64,000 nucleotides of DNA from Streptomyces sp. Root1304. Its GTDB lineage: Bacteria > Actinomycetota > Actinomycetes > Streptomycetales > Streptomycetaceae. Below are positions 8,864-17,081 of this stretch, in pieces. Positions within the stretch are counted from its first letter, which is position 1, and the number at the start of each line of letters is the position of its first letter. The position numbers and the translations under genes are program-made. The notes beneath the pieces are model-generated. The model searched no databases. It saw only the letters and a program-made list of their open reading frames with translations, and was not told the DNA's origin. Location of the stretch: NCBI RefSeq assembly GCF_001426405.1, contig NZ_LMEP01000012.1, positions 758,707-822,706 on the forward strand. Reading direction: 5' to 3'.

Positions 8864-8926
8864 GGCGGCACCCTACCGACGGGGGACGGGCGGCGGACCC
8901 GTCCCCGCACGGCGACGACCGGCCGG

Positions 8927-9769
8927 TCAGGACACCGCCGGCGGCCTCAGCTCCTGGGTGCAGCACTTCACGCTGCCGCCGCCCTTGAGGAGTTCGCCCA
9001 GGTCCATGCCGAGCGGCTCGAAGCCCCGTTGCCGCAGGGGCTCGAAGAGGCCCACCGCCGCCTGCGGCAGCAGCACGTGGCGGCCGTCGCTCACCGCGTT
9101 GAGCCCGAGGGCCGCCGCGTCCGTGCCCGTCGCGATCAGGGCGTCCGGGAAGAGCCGGGCGAGCACCGCGCGACTGCCGGGGGAGAAGGCGTCCGGGTAG
9201 TACATGATCTCGTCGGCGGCGTCGTCCAGGACGCAGAGCGCCGTGTCCAGGTGGTAGTAGCGCGGGTCGACCAGTTCGAGGCCGATCACCGGGCGGCCGA
9301 AGAACTCCTGCGCCTCGTCGTGGGAGAGCGGGCTCGACCGGAAGCCGCGCCCGGCGAGGATCCAGGAGGCGGTGACGGCGAAGTCGCCCTCGCCCTCGTT
9401 CACGTGCTCCGGGGCCCGTACGGCGTCGTCCTCCCAGCCGTTCCCGCGGAACCAGGACAGGTGCGCGTCGGCCTCCGCCGCGCGCTCCGGGTGGGCGAAC
9501 TTCGCGCCGAGGACCCGGCCGTCGACGACGGTGGCGCCGTTCGCCGCGAAGACCATGTCCGGCAGCGCGGGGTCGGGGACGAGCAGTTCCACGGTGTGGC
9601 CGAGCGCCCGGTAGCGGTCGCGCAGGTCCTCCCACTGGGCGAGGGCCAGCGGCAGGTCGACCGGTTTCGTCGGGTCCATCCAGGGGTTGATGGAGTACGT
9701 CACCGTGAAGTGCGCGGGTGGGCACATCAGGTAGCGGCGGGGCGAGGGCGTGCGCGGAGTGGTGCGCAA
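8927..9769 (-). CDS. ddaH: Dimethylarginine dimethylaminohydrolase-type amidinotransferase
   Basis: 280 aa. The TTG at 9769 was chosen because GAGGAG lies eight bases upstream and the protein then begins with the family's usual 'RRYLMCPPAHFTVTYSINPW' opening; the first ATG (9727) has no binding site. The pentein-fold landmarks are 'MVFAANGATV', 'HVNEGEGDF', 'YYHLDTALCVL' (active His) and the C-terminal nucleophile in 'GGGSVKCCTQEL'. The expected reaction is hydrolysis of methylated arginines, or of arginine/ornithine-type guanidines, to citrulline plus amine in the cytoplasm. It is monocistronic and divergent from a TetR gene. Confidence 0.88.
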   Translation of the reverse strand: MRTTPRTPSPRRYLMCPPAHFTVTYSINPWMDPTKPVDLPLALAQWEDLRDRYRALGHTVELLVPDPALPDMVFAANGATVVDGRVLGAKFAHPERAAEADAHLSWFRGNGWEDDAVRAPEHVNEGEGDFAVTASWILAGRGFRSSPLSHDEAQEFFGRPVIGLELVDPRYYHLDTALCVLDDAADEIMYYPDAFSPGSRAVLARLFPDALIATGTDAAALGLNAVSDGRHVLLPQAAVGLFEPLRQRGFEPLGMDLGELLKGGGSVKCCTQELRPPAVS

Positions 9770-10002
9770 AGAGGGCTCCTCACGGATGTGCGGACGGAGT
9801 GACCGGCGGGTGAAGATCCGCCGGATCGGTGGACCCCATGGTGCGCCTTCCGGGCCCCGCGCGCTGTGGACCGTTCGGGTGGTTCGCGCCCCCCGCCGCG
9901 CCGGGTCGTGTCCCGCCGCGCCCCGCCCGCATCCCTGCTCCGCCCCCGCCCCGTCAGCGCCGTACCCCGCCCGCACCCCGCATCGCACCCCGTCCCACCT
10001 CG

Positions 10003-10019
10003 CGAGACGCCTCGTCTCG
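10003..10019. promoter_or_regulatory. Inverted repeat upstream of TetR gene (probable auto-operator)
   Basis: CGAGACG-CCT-CGTCTCG: perfect 7-base arms, ending 20 bases before the TetR start at 10040 and overlapping the likely promoter. TetR regulators commonly bind such palindromes in their own promoter. The GAGAC core resembles the palindrome at 29604-29632. Confidence 0.5.
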
Positions 10020-10039
10020 TGCGCTGTTAGATTGGGCCC

Positions 10040-10660
10040 ATGCCCGACACCAAGGCCCCCGACGCCTCCCGCCGCAGCGAGCGCTCCCGCAGCGCCATCT
10101 TCGCCGCCGCCCTCGCCCTCGTCTCCGAGAACGGCTACGCGAAGACCACCATCGAGGGCATCGCCGCCCGCGCCGGGGTCGGCAAGCAGACCATCTACCG
10201 CTGGTGGCCGTCCAAGGCGGCCGTCCTCCTCGACGCCTTCCTCGACCTCGCGGCAAGGGCCAACGAAGCCCTCGGCGGCGACGCCGACAGCGAGATCCCC
10301 GACACCGGGGACCTCGCCGCCGACCTCAGGTACGTCCTCCGCGCCACCGTCGACGAGATGAACGACCCCGCCTTCGACGCCCCCACCCGTGCCCTCGCCG
10401 CCGAGGGCGTCGTCGACCCCGAGCTGGGCGCCCGCTTCACCGAGGCCCTGCTCGAACCCCAGCTCCAGTACTACGTCCGCCGCATCGAGGCCGCCCAGCG
10501 CGCCGGTGACGTCGACCCGGACGTCGATCCGCGCGTCGCCGTGGAACTCCTCGTCGGCCCGCTCCACCACCGCTGGCTCCACCGGACCCTGCCCCTCACC
10601 CACGCCTACGCCGACACCCTCGTCGACCTGGCCCTGCGCGGCCTCGCCGCCGGGCGCTGA
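10040..10660 (+). CDS. TetR/AcrR-family transcriptional regulator
   Basis: 206 aa. The DNA-binding domain spans about residues 12-60 ('RSAIFAAALALVSENGYAK', 'TTIEGIAARAGVGKQTIYRWWPSKAAVLLDAF'). The C-terminal part ('DLRYVLRATVDEM ... GPLHHRWLHRTLPLTHAYADTLVDLALRG') matches the TetR_C_16-like group of Streptomyces regulators. No ribosome binding site precedes the ATG; instead TAGATT ends eight bases upstream, so a leaderless transcript is likely. A palindrome at 10003-10019 suggests autoregulation. The target is not evident because the neighbouring genes are an amidinohydrolase and a primase-like protein. Confidence 0.9.
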   Translation: MPDTKAPDASRRSERSRSAIFAAALALVSENGYAKTTIEGIAARAGVGKQTIYRWWPSKAAVLLDAFLDLAARANEALGGDADSEIPDTGDLAADLRYVLRATVDEMNDPAFDAPTRALAAEGVVDPELGARFTEALLEPQLQYYVRRIEAAQRAGDVDPDVDPRVAVELLVGPLHHRWLHRTLPLTHAYADTLVDLALRGLAAGR

Positions 10661-10784
10661 CGCATCTCACAGGGAGGCCGGGACATCTCACAGCCCCCCG
10701 GTTCCGCACTCCGGTCACCCGAGGCGCAGGATGGTGGGACCATGGGCAGAGCCGAACGGGCGAGCATGAGGTGTGAGGGGATAG

Positions 10785-11564
10785 ATGGGCGACGGCATCG
10801 GCCGCTACCGCGGCACGGAGAGCAAACTCGCACAGTGGCTGCGCAGGCGCCCGAAACGCACCGCGGCCGACGACGAGAACGACCGCGAGAAGCTGCTCCT
10901 GGCCGTCGCCGCCGCCGGGCTGCCCCTGGCCCCCGCCGCGTACCCCGTGGGCTACAGCTGTTCCTGTGAGCGGATCGGCTGTCCCACCCCCGCCCGGCAC
11001 CCCGTCTCCTTCGCCTGGCAGACGCAGTCGACCACCGACCGCGCCCAGATCGAGCGCTGGGCGCGCAACGAGCCCGAGGCGAACTTCATCACCGCCACCG
11101 GCATGGTCCACGACGTCCTCGACGTACCGCTCGCCGCCGGCCGGGCCGCGCTGGAGCGGCTCCTCGCGGAGGGCGTGGAGGTCGGTCCGGTCGCCGAGGC
11201 GGCCGACATCGACACCGTCGGCGGGCGCATGCTCTTCTTCACCGCCACCCGCGGCACCCCCGAGGACGAGGACGAGTGGTGGCCGTGTGAGCTGGACTGC
11301 CACCCGGAGACGATGGACGAGCACCCGGGGCTCCGCTGGCACTGCCGCGGCAGCTATGTGCTCGTACCCCCCGCCCGGCTCCCCGGCGACGAGGGCGCCC
11401 GCCCGGTCGTGGCCTGGCTCCGCGGCCCCGAGCACCCGCTGCCCGACCCGCTGAACCTCCTGGAGACCCTCCAGGACGCCTGCGCCCGCCACGCGGCGGC
11501 GCGCGAGGCGGACGGGGACGGGGAGCACACGGCCCACGAGATCGCGTGGCCGCTGACCCGTTGA
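10785..11564 (+). CDS. Stand-alone protein with bifunctional DNA primase/polymerase (prim-pol) N-terminal-type domain
   Basis: 259 aa, ATG preceded by GTGAGGGG. It resembles the archaeo-eukaryotic primase-like domain proteins common in actinomycetes: 'LLLAVAAAGLPLAPAAYPVG', a Cys cluster 'CSCERIGCPTPARHP', 'NFITATGMVHDVLDVP' and a late 'WHCRGSYVLVPPARLPG'. In active prim-pols two acidic metal ligands sit in a D-x-D motif; here the equivalent is only 'VLDVP', so catalysis is uncertain. No helicase domain or replication gene is adjacent. A chromosomal role in repair or regulation is possible, but the function is unknown. Confidence 0.75.
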   Translation: MGDGIGRYRGTESKLAQWLRRRPKRTAADDENDREKLLLAVAAAGLPLAPAAYPVGYSCSCERIGCPTPARHPVSFAWQTQSTTDRAQIERWARNEPEANFITATGMVHDVLDVPLAAGRAALERLLAEGVEVGPVAEAADIDTVGGRMLFFTATRGTPEDEDEWWPCELDCHPETMDEHPGLRWHCRGSYVLVPPARLPGDEGARPVVAWLRGPEHPLPDPLNLLETLQDACARHAAAREADGDGEHTAHEIAWPLTR

Positions 11565-11567
11565 CTT

Positions 11568-11599
11568 GCTGACCCGCTGACCCGCTGACCCGCTGACCC
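11568..11599. repeat. 8-bp tandem repeat, four copies, just after a stop codon
   Basis: Four perfect GCTGACCC units directly follow the stop of the primase-like gene (11562-11564). A fifth copy lies inside its last codons (about 11552). The array adds extra TGA stops in several frames. Confidence 0.85.
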
Positions 11600-11611
11600 G
11601 GTGACGGGTCG

Positions 11612-11632
11612 GCCGCCCCGCCGAGAGGCGGC
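11612..11632. terminator. GC hairpin between convergent genes
   Basis: GCCGCC...GGCGGC six-base arms with an alternative inner stem CCGCC-GAGA-GGCGG. It sits between the primase-like gene (plus) and the lipoprotein gene (minus), as expected for a bidirectional Streptomyces terminator without a T-run. Confidence 0.4.
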
Positions 11633-11711
11633 CCCGCGGCAGGGCCGGCCGCCGCGTCGACGAGCCGGTCACCTCCCCGAGGAGCGGCCGGCCGGGCGCC
11701 CGGCGGCCCGG

Positions 11712-12752
11712 CTACGACCCCTGCGCCCCCACCACGCCCTGCAGCCGGGACTTGACGGCGACCGCGTCGCCGTCCGTGCCCGCCGGCCGCACCAGCGCCA
11801 CCTGGTCGGACACCCACTCCTTGGTGACGGTGTTCTTGACCTCGCCGGTCAGCAGCGCCTTGATCTCGGGGTCGACCTTCGGCCGGTAACCCGGCGCCGC
11901 CGTCTGCCGCTCGAAGAACCGGGTCGAGAAGAAGACGAACGCGCCGCCGTCCTTCGTCCGCAGCCCGAACGGCGTGAAGTCCCCCTGGTCCGTGACCCGG
12001 TCGAGGTACTGGGTGGCGAGCCCCGGCCGCTTGGCGCTCTTCTGCCGCTGCTCCCGCCAGGCCGTCGTGTGCGGCCCCGCCGCGAACGGCCCCGGCCGCC
12101 CGTCCTGGAGGTACGCGACGTACGCCGTGCCGAGGTCCTTCGGCGCGACCGCCAGGGTGTCGGTGTCCGCGGCGACCGGCACCGCGTACCCGTCCTCCTC
12201 GGCGAACTCGGGCACCTGCGAAGGGCCGAGTATCACCAGGTGCGCGGCCTCCCACGGCTGCTGGGGTCCGTTGCGGACGAAGAGCAGCAGCCAGCGCTGG
12301 TCGCCGGGACCCCCGTCGGTGTCCAGGTCGGGATCGGTGTCCGCGAGGAACCAGCGCGGCCAGCCCGCCTTGCGGGGCAGCGTGAACCGCGCGTCCGTGA
12401 GGGCGAGCGGCCGGTGGTTCGCGTTGCCGCCGGGGCTGGTGACCGCCCGCGCGCGCAGCCCCGCCTGGTTGATCTCCCCGAACGGGCCGGTGACCCGGCC
12501 CGCGTCCTGGGCCGGGTCGTACGTCTTGTCGGCGCGGTTGTAGGCCGCCGTGAAGTCGGCGAGCGCCTTCGCCGCCTCGGCCGGGGTCGCCGGGGGCAGC
12601 AGCGCGCTCTCACCGTGCACGGTCACGCAGCCGCTCGCCGTCAGCGCCAGCACGGCGGCGGCCGCCGTCGCTCCCAGGAGTCTCGTGGGCCGCCGTGCCG
12701 ACGACCGCTCAAGCGGTCTTGCCGGCGCTCGCCCCAGCCTCAGCCTTCTCAT
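11712..12752 (-). CDS. Putative lipoprotein, last gene of the efe iron-uptake operon
   Basis: 346 aa. An Arg-rich N terminus, hydrophobic stretch and lipobox LTASGC (Cys at about residue 42) show lipidation and an extracytoplasmic location. The rest is soluble, with two W-rich halves ('PRWFLADTDPDL', 'WLLLFVRNGPQQPWEAAHLVIL' and 'DFTPFGLRTKDGGAFVFFSTRFFERQTA'). I recognise no named domain. The ATG lies inside the last codons of efeU (44-base overlap), with AGAAGGCG just upstream, so translation is probably coupled. This context points to a role with EfeUOB, such as an accessory binding protein or assembly factor; that is an inference. Confidence 0.85.
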   Translation of the reverse strand: MRRLRLGRAPARPLERSSARRPTRLLGATAAAAVLALTASGCVTVHGESALLPPATPAEAAKALADFTAAYNRADKTYDPAQDAGRVTGPFGEINQAGLRARAVTSPGGNANHRPLALTDARFTLPRKAGWPRWFLADTDPDLDTDGGPGDQRWLLLFVRNGPQQPWEAAHLVILGPSQVPEFAEEDGYAVPVAADTDTLAVAPKDLGTAYVAYLQDGRPGPFAAGPHTTAWREQRQKSAKRPGLATQYLDRVTDQGDFTPFGLRTKDGGAFVFFSTRFFERQTAAPGYRPKVDPEIKALLTGEVKNTVTKEWVSDQVALVRPAGTDGDAVAVKSRLQGVVGAQGS

Positions 12753-13590
12753 CGGTCGCCTTCTGCTTCTTCACCCGCGCGGACGGACCCGACCCTATCG
12801 GGGCCAGGAACAGCGCGAGTGTCGGGACCAGATACAGCGTCCACACCGTGACCTGAAGGACCGTCGGGTCCGGCTGGAAGTTGAAGACGCCCTTGAGGAG
12901 CGTGCCGAGCCATTTGTCCGGCGGGATCGTCGCCGAGATGTCGAAGGCCTTGTCCGCGAGGCCGCCGAGGAAGCGCGCCTCCTGGAGGTCGTGGACGCCG
13001 TAGGCCAGCACGCCCGCCGCCACCACGACCAGCATCCCGCCGGTCCAGGTGAAGAACTTCGCCAGGTTGATCTTCAGCGCGCCCCGGTAGAACAGCCAGC
13101 CGAGCAGCACCGCCGTGAGCAGGCCGAGGAGGACGCCGGCCAGCGGCGCGTACGTACCGTCGGAGGAGGCGCGGACCGAGGCCCACACGAAGAGCGCCGT
13201 CTCCAGGCCCTCGCGGCCCACCGCGAGGAAGGCGGTGGCGACCAGCGCGCCGGTGCCCATCTGGAGGGCCGCGTCCAGCTTGCCGTGCAGCTCCGACTTG
13301 AGGTGCCGGGCCGTGCGCCGCATCCAGAAGACCATCCAGGTCACCAGGACCACGGCGACGATCGACAGCGAGCCGCCGAGCAGCTCCTGCGCCTCGAAGG
13401 TCAGCTCCTGGGAGCCGAACTCCAGGCCGGCGCCGAAGGCGAGGGCCACGGCGACGGCCACCCCGATGCCGATCCAGATCGGCTTCAGGGCGTCCCGGCG
13501 GCCGGTCTTCACCAGGTACGCGATGAGGATGCTGACGACGAGGCTGGCTTCCAGGCCCTCGCGCAGGCCGATCAGATAGTTACCGAACAC
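12709..13590 (-). CDS. efeU: EfeU/FTR1-family ferric/ferrous iron permease
   Basis: 293 aa from GTG 13590 (GGGAGGG upstream). Seven hydrophobic segments are visible. The two REGLE iron-exchange motifs needed for transport are intact: 'GLREGLEASLVVSIL' in TM1 and 'VGREGLETALFVWA' in TM4. The C terminus is a short charged Lys/Ala tail. EfeU is the inner-membrane channel of the EfeUOB system, taking up ferrous iron after oxidation by EfeB. It follows efeB by 30 bases and overlaps the downstream lipoprotein gene, so all are one transcript. It is probably iron-repressed from the box at 16124. Confidence 0.95.
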   Translation of the reverse strand: MFGNYLIGLREGLEASLVVSILIAYLVKTGRRDALKPIWIGIGVAVAVALAFGAGLEFGSQELTFEAQELLGGSLSIVAVVLVTWMVFWMRRTARHLKSELHGKLDAALQMGTGALVATAFLAVGREGLETALFVWASVRASSDGTYAPLAGVLLGLLTAVLLGWLFYRGALKINLAKFFTWTGGMLVVVAAGVLAYGVHDLQEARFLGGLADKAFDISATIPPDKWLGTLLKGVFNFQPDPTVLQVTVWTLYLVPTLALFLAPIGSGPSARVKKQKATDEKAEAGASAGKTA

Positions 13591-13620
13591 GTCGGTTCCC
13601 TCCCTGGGGTGCGTGCGGAG

Positions 13621-14892
13621 TCATGAGAACAGTCCCCGGCCCCACCAGTCGCCCTTGTCGCGGACGCCCGGCGGGATCGCGAACAGCGCCGAACCCACGT
13701 GCTGGATGTATTCGTTGAGGGCGTCGGTCGCCAGCGAGGTCTGCACCGGGATGAAGCCGGTCCTGACGTCCTTCTGGTACGCCAGGAAGAACAGGCCCGC
13801 CTCCAGACGGCCGAGGCCGTCCGTGCCGTCCGTGAAGGAGTAGCCGCGGCGCAGGATCGTCGCCCCGTTGTTGCTGTCGGGGTGGGCGAGCCGGACGTGC
13901 GCGTCCGGCTTCATCGCCTTCAGGAACGGCTCGTCGTGCTCCTTGGGCTTGCCCATGGGCGCGCCCTCGCGCTTGTCGCGGCCGAAGACGTCCTCCTGCT
14001 CGGCCAGCGGCGTACGGTCCCAGGTCTCGATGTTCATCCGGATGCGGCGGGCGACCAGGTACGAGCCGCCGTCCATCCAGGCGGCACCGCCGGCGGCGTC
14101 CTTGCCGGAGACCCAGACGTGCTTCGCGAGCCGGTCGGTCTCGGTGCCCGCGATGTTGCGGGTGCCGTCCTTGAAGCCGAAGAGGTTGCGCGGGGTCTGG
14201 GCGTCCGGGGTCGTCGAGGACGTCTTGCCGAAGCCCAGCTGCGACCAGCGCACCGCGACCTTGCCGAAGCCGATCCGGGCCAGGTTGCGGATGGCGTGCA
14301 CGGCGACCTGCGGGTCGTCGGCGCAGGCCTGGACGCACAGGTCGCCGCCGCTGCGCGCCGGATCGAGGTTGTCGCCCGGGAACTTGGGCAGCTCCACCAG
14401 GGCCCCGGGCCGCCTGTCCTTCAGCCCGAAACGCCCGTCGAAGAGCGAGGGGCCGAAGCCGATGGTGAGGGTGAGACGGGAGGGCTTGAGGCCCAGGGCC
14501 TCGCCGGTGTCGTCCGGCGGCGCCTCCGGCAGACCGCCGTAGGCGCCCTCGCCGACCTCGGCGCCGGCCGTCATGCGCTCGGCGGCCCGCGTCCAGTCCT
14601 TGAGGAGCTGGACCAGCTCGGCGCGGTCCTTCGTCGTCACGTCGAAGGCGGCGAAGTGCAGCCGGTCCTGTACGGCGGTGGCGATGCCGGCCTGGTGCGG
14701 GCCGTGGAACGGCACGGCCGCCCCGCTGTCCGCGACCGGCACGGGGGTGTCCCCGTCCCGGGTCAGCGCCACGGCGCCGCCGGCCGCGGCGGCGCCGAGG
14801 GCGAGCCCTGCACCGCCCCAGCCGATGACCGTGCGGCGGGAGGGCGCGGCCGCCTCGGTGGCCGCGGTCTGCTCCTGGGTGTCCTCGGACAT
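13621..14892 (-). CDS. efeB: EfeB, Tat-exported DyP-type heme peroxidase/deferrochelatase
   Basis: 423 aa. The Tat signal is 'APSRRTVIGWGGAGLALGAA' (about residues 16-35). The DyP landmarks are the distal 'GFKDGTRN' (Asp/Arg), the heme-ligand His in 'HVRLAHPDSNNG' and the 'RRGYSFTDG' loop. The enzyme uses heme and peroxide; in EfeUOB it is thought to oxidise Fe2+ or help release iron from heme. It lies between efeO (31-base gap) and efeU (30-base gap). Some Streptomyces genomes carry a second unlinked DyP; this one is clearly the efe paralogue. Confidence 0.95.
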   Translation of the reverse strand: MSEDTQEQTAATEAAAPSRRTVIGWGGAGLALGAAAAGGAVALTRDGDTPVPVADSGAAVPFHGPHQAGIATAVQDRLHFAAFDVTTKDRAELVQLLKDWTRAAERMTAGAEVGEGAYGGLPEAPPDDTGEALGLKPSRLTLTIGFGPSLFDGRFGLKDRRPGALVELPKFPGDNLDPARSGGDLCVQACADDPQVAVHAIRNLARIGFGKVAVRWSQLGFGKTSSTTPDAQTPRNLFGFKDGTRNIAGTETDRLAKHVWVSGKDAAGGAAWMDGGSYLVARRIRMNIETWDRTPLAEQEDVFGRDKREGAPMGKPKEHDEPFLKAMKPDAHVRLAHPDSNNGATILRRGYSFTDGTDGLGRLEAGLFFLAYQKDVRTGFIPVQTSLATDALNEYIQHVGSALFAIPPGVRDKGDWWGRGLFS

Positions 14893-14923
14893 GTCCGTAT
14901 CCCCGTCCCTGCTGACTCGGCGA

Positions 14924-16081
14924 CTACTTGACGACGGCGGCGGCGAGCTTGGAGAGCGGCTCGGCCAGCGCGTTGACGCCGTCCGACAGCTCCTTGCGCT
15001 CCGGCTTGCCGACCTTGTCGTACGAGGTGAAGACGTAACCGGTCTTGTCCGCGCGGTACTTGTCGAGCAGCGTGTTCAGTGCGGCGAACTGCTTGTCCAG
15101 GTCCGCGACGAGCCTCGGGTCGTTCTTGGCGGCGACCGGCTTGAGCAGCTCGAAGGACTTCTGGGCGCCCTCGACGTTCGCCTTGAAGTCGACGAGGTCG
15201 GTGTGCGAGTAGCGCTCCTCCTCGCCGGTGACCTTGCCGCTGGCGACCTCGTCCAGGAGCTCCTTGGCGCCGTTGGCCATGGAGGTGGGGGTGATCTCGG
15301 CCTTGCCGACCCGCTTCACCCAGTCCGCGAGGTCCTTGTCGAGGAGGTCGGCGAGCTGCTTCTCGCGGGCGCCGAGCTTCTTGTCCTGCCAGAGCGCCTT
15401 CTCCAGGCGGTGCCAGCCGGTCCAGTCCGTGGCGGGGTCCTGGCCCGCCTCCAGGCCGTCCTCGCGGACGTCGACCTTGGGGTCGATGTCACCGAAGGAC
15501 TCGGCGACGGGCTCGGTGCGCTCCCAGCCGATGCGGGACTCGGCGTAGGCCTTCTTCGCGGCCTCGACGTCACCGGCGCGGACGGCGTCGGTGAAGACCT
15601 TCACCTTGGGGAGGGTCGCGTCGGCCTGCGCCTGGACGTACTGGCGGTAGGCGGCGACGGCCGCGTCCATCTCGGGGGAGCGCTTGGCGGTCGCGGTGCC
15701 CTTGCCGACGGCCTTGACCTGCTGGCGGATGCCCTCGCCCTTCATGCCGGGCTTGCAGGCGATCGCGTAGTCGCCGGCCTTGATCTCGGCGGTGAGCGTG
15801 GCCTTGATGCCGGGGCCGATGTTCTCGCGCTCGGTCACGATCCGGTCGTCCGGGTAGAGGACGTAGACCTCGGTGATCGTGGAGCCGCGGTTCTCGACGG
15901 CCAGCTTGACGTGGCCGGCCGGGAACTCCTTCTTCGAGACCTCGCAGGAGTCGTCCTTGGCGACCACGGTGATGGTGCCGTCGTCCGCCTTGGCGTCGCT
16001 CTTCTCGGCGCAGCCCGTGACGGCGGCCAGAGTCGCCGCGGTCGCGGCGGCGGTGACGACGGACAGACGGACGGCTCGCAT
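14924..16081 (-). CDS. efeO: EfeO, lipoprotein iron-binding component (cupredoxin + M75/imelysin domain)
   Basis: 385 aa. Signal peptide with lipobox AAVTGC (Cys about residue 24). The N-terminal cupredoxin-like domain (about 35-125: 'TITVVAKDDSCEVSKKEF', 'GDYAIACKPGM') is joined to the all-helical M75 domain carrying the metal-binding HxxE motif in 'GWHRLEKALW'. EfeO captures iron and hands it to EfeU. It is the first gene of the operon, and an IdeR/DmdR-like iron box is centred about 52 bases upstream of its ATG. Confidence 0.95.
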   Translation of the reverse strand: MRAVRLSVVTAAATAATLAAVTGCAEKSDAKADDGTITVVAKDDSCEVSKKEFPAGHVKLAVENRGSTITEVYVLYPDDRIVTERENIGPGIKATLTAEIKAGDYAIACKPGMKGEGIRQQVKAVGKGTATAKRSPEMDAAVAAYRQYVQAQADATLPKVKVFTDAVRAGDVEAAKKAYAESRIGWERTEPVAESFGDIDPKVDVREDGLEAGQDPATDWTGWHRLEKALWQDKKLGAREKQLADLLDKDLADWVKRVGKAEITPTSMANGAKELLDEVASGKVTGEEERYSHTDLVDFKANVEGAQKSFELLKPVAAKNDPRLVADLDKQFAALNTLLDKYRADKTGYVFTSYDKVGKPERKELSDGVNALAEPLSKLAAAVVK

Positions 16082-16123
16082 GAGGACTCCAGGGACGCGG
16101 GGACGGACTGAGGCGGACCTAAC

Positions 16124-16142
16124 TTAACCGAGGCTTACCTCA
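16124..16142. promoter_or_regulatory. IdeR/DmdR-like iron box upstream of efeO
   Basis: TTAACCGAGGCTTACCTCA matches 13 of 19 positions of the actinobacterial iron box TTAGGTTAGGCTCACCTAA, including the core AGGCT-N-ACCT. It lies 43-61 bases upstream of the efeO start, where a bound Fe2+-repressor would cover the promoter. Expected effect: repression of efeOBU and the lipoprotein gene in iron-rich medium. Confidence 0.75.
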
Positions 16143-16394
16143 GCAATACCCACTCGTCCAGTGATTCAGCTCTCAACCCCGGCAGGCTGGACACGACGGG
16201 ATCACAGGGATTTCATGGGCTTCTCATGACTCGGTCAAGGGCGAGTCAAGAGCGGGTGGTTGGGTGGCGATTGTCAGCATGTGCCTTGTTCGGCGATGCG
16301 CTTCGGTGCGCTTCGGCGCGACGAGGGGTACGCGCCGGTCCCCGGGTACGGGAACGCCTCCACCGGCACGCCTCCGGATGTTTCAATTTCCGGC
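16143..16394. other. Intergenic region between efeO and phzF-like gene
   Basis: About 250 bases with lower GC than the surroundings. I see no convincing ORF, hairpin or repeat. It should hold the phzF-like promoter and possibly the distal part of the efeO promoter. Confidence 0.5.
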
Positions 16395-17081
16395 ATGAAC
16401 ACGACCGTGCACAGCACCGCCATCGCCACCGACATCGACGTCCTCAGGGTCTTCTGCGCGGGCGACGGCCGGCACGGCAACCGGCTCGGAGTCGTCAGGG
16501 ACGCCCGCACCCACCCCGACGAGGCCTCCCGGCAGGCGCTCGCCAAGGAACTCGGCTTCAGCGAGACGGTGTTCGTGGACGACCCGGAGCGCGGCACCGT
16601 GGACATCTACACCCCGGGGCTGCGGCTGCCGTTCGCCGGACACCCGCTCGTCGGCACCGCCTGGCTGCTCGACCTGGAGGTCATCTGCCCGCCGGCCGGT
16701 GAGGTGTGGGTGCGCGGCGACGGGGAGTTCACCTGGATCGAGGCGCGCGCCGAGTGGGCGCCGCCGCGGACCCTGCGCCAGTACGGCTCCGCCGCCGAGG
16801 TGGACGCCCTCGACGTGCCCGAGCCGGGGGAGTGGATCTACGCCTGGGCCTGGGAGGAGGAGGCGGCGGGCCGGATCAGGGCGCGGGCGTTCCCCGGGCG
16901 CGGCGACGGCATCGACGAGGACGAGGCGACCGGCGCGGCGGCGCTGCTGCTCACGGCGGAGCTGGGGCGGGCCCTGAACATCACGCAGGGCCGGGGTTCG
17001 CAGCTGCTCACCGCTCCCGGCCCCGACGGCATCGTGGAACTGGGTGGACGGGTCCGCCTGGAGGGCACGCTCACGCGCTGA
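16395..17081 (+). CDS. PhzF-family isomerase/epimerase-like protein
   Basis: 228 aa from ATG 16395; longer in-frame starts only add low-complexity sequence. The family pattern is clear: 'DVLRVFCAGDGRHGNRLGVV', the catalytic Glu in 'LGFSETVFVDDP', 'FAGHPLVGTAWLL' and a C-terminal 'EDEATGAAALLLTAELG' (usual form EDPATGSA). It is shorter than typical PhzF (about 260-300 aa), with the second half compressed. PhzF enzymes are cofactor-free isomerases; most actinomycete members have unknown substrates. The 3' end overlaps the heme oxygenase gene by 11 bases. Confidence 0.85.
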   Translation: MNTTVHSTAIATDIDVLRVFCAGDGRHGNRLGVVRDARTHPDEASRQALAKELGFSETVFVDDPERGTVDIYTPGLRLPFAGHPLVGTAWLLDLEVICPPAGEVWVRGDGEFTWIEARAEWAPPRTLRQYGSAAEVDALDVPEPGEWIYAWAWEEEAAGRIRARAFPGRGDGIDEDEATGAAALLLTAELGRALNITQGRGSQLLTAPGPDGIVELGGRVRLEGTLTR

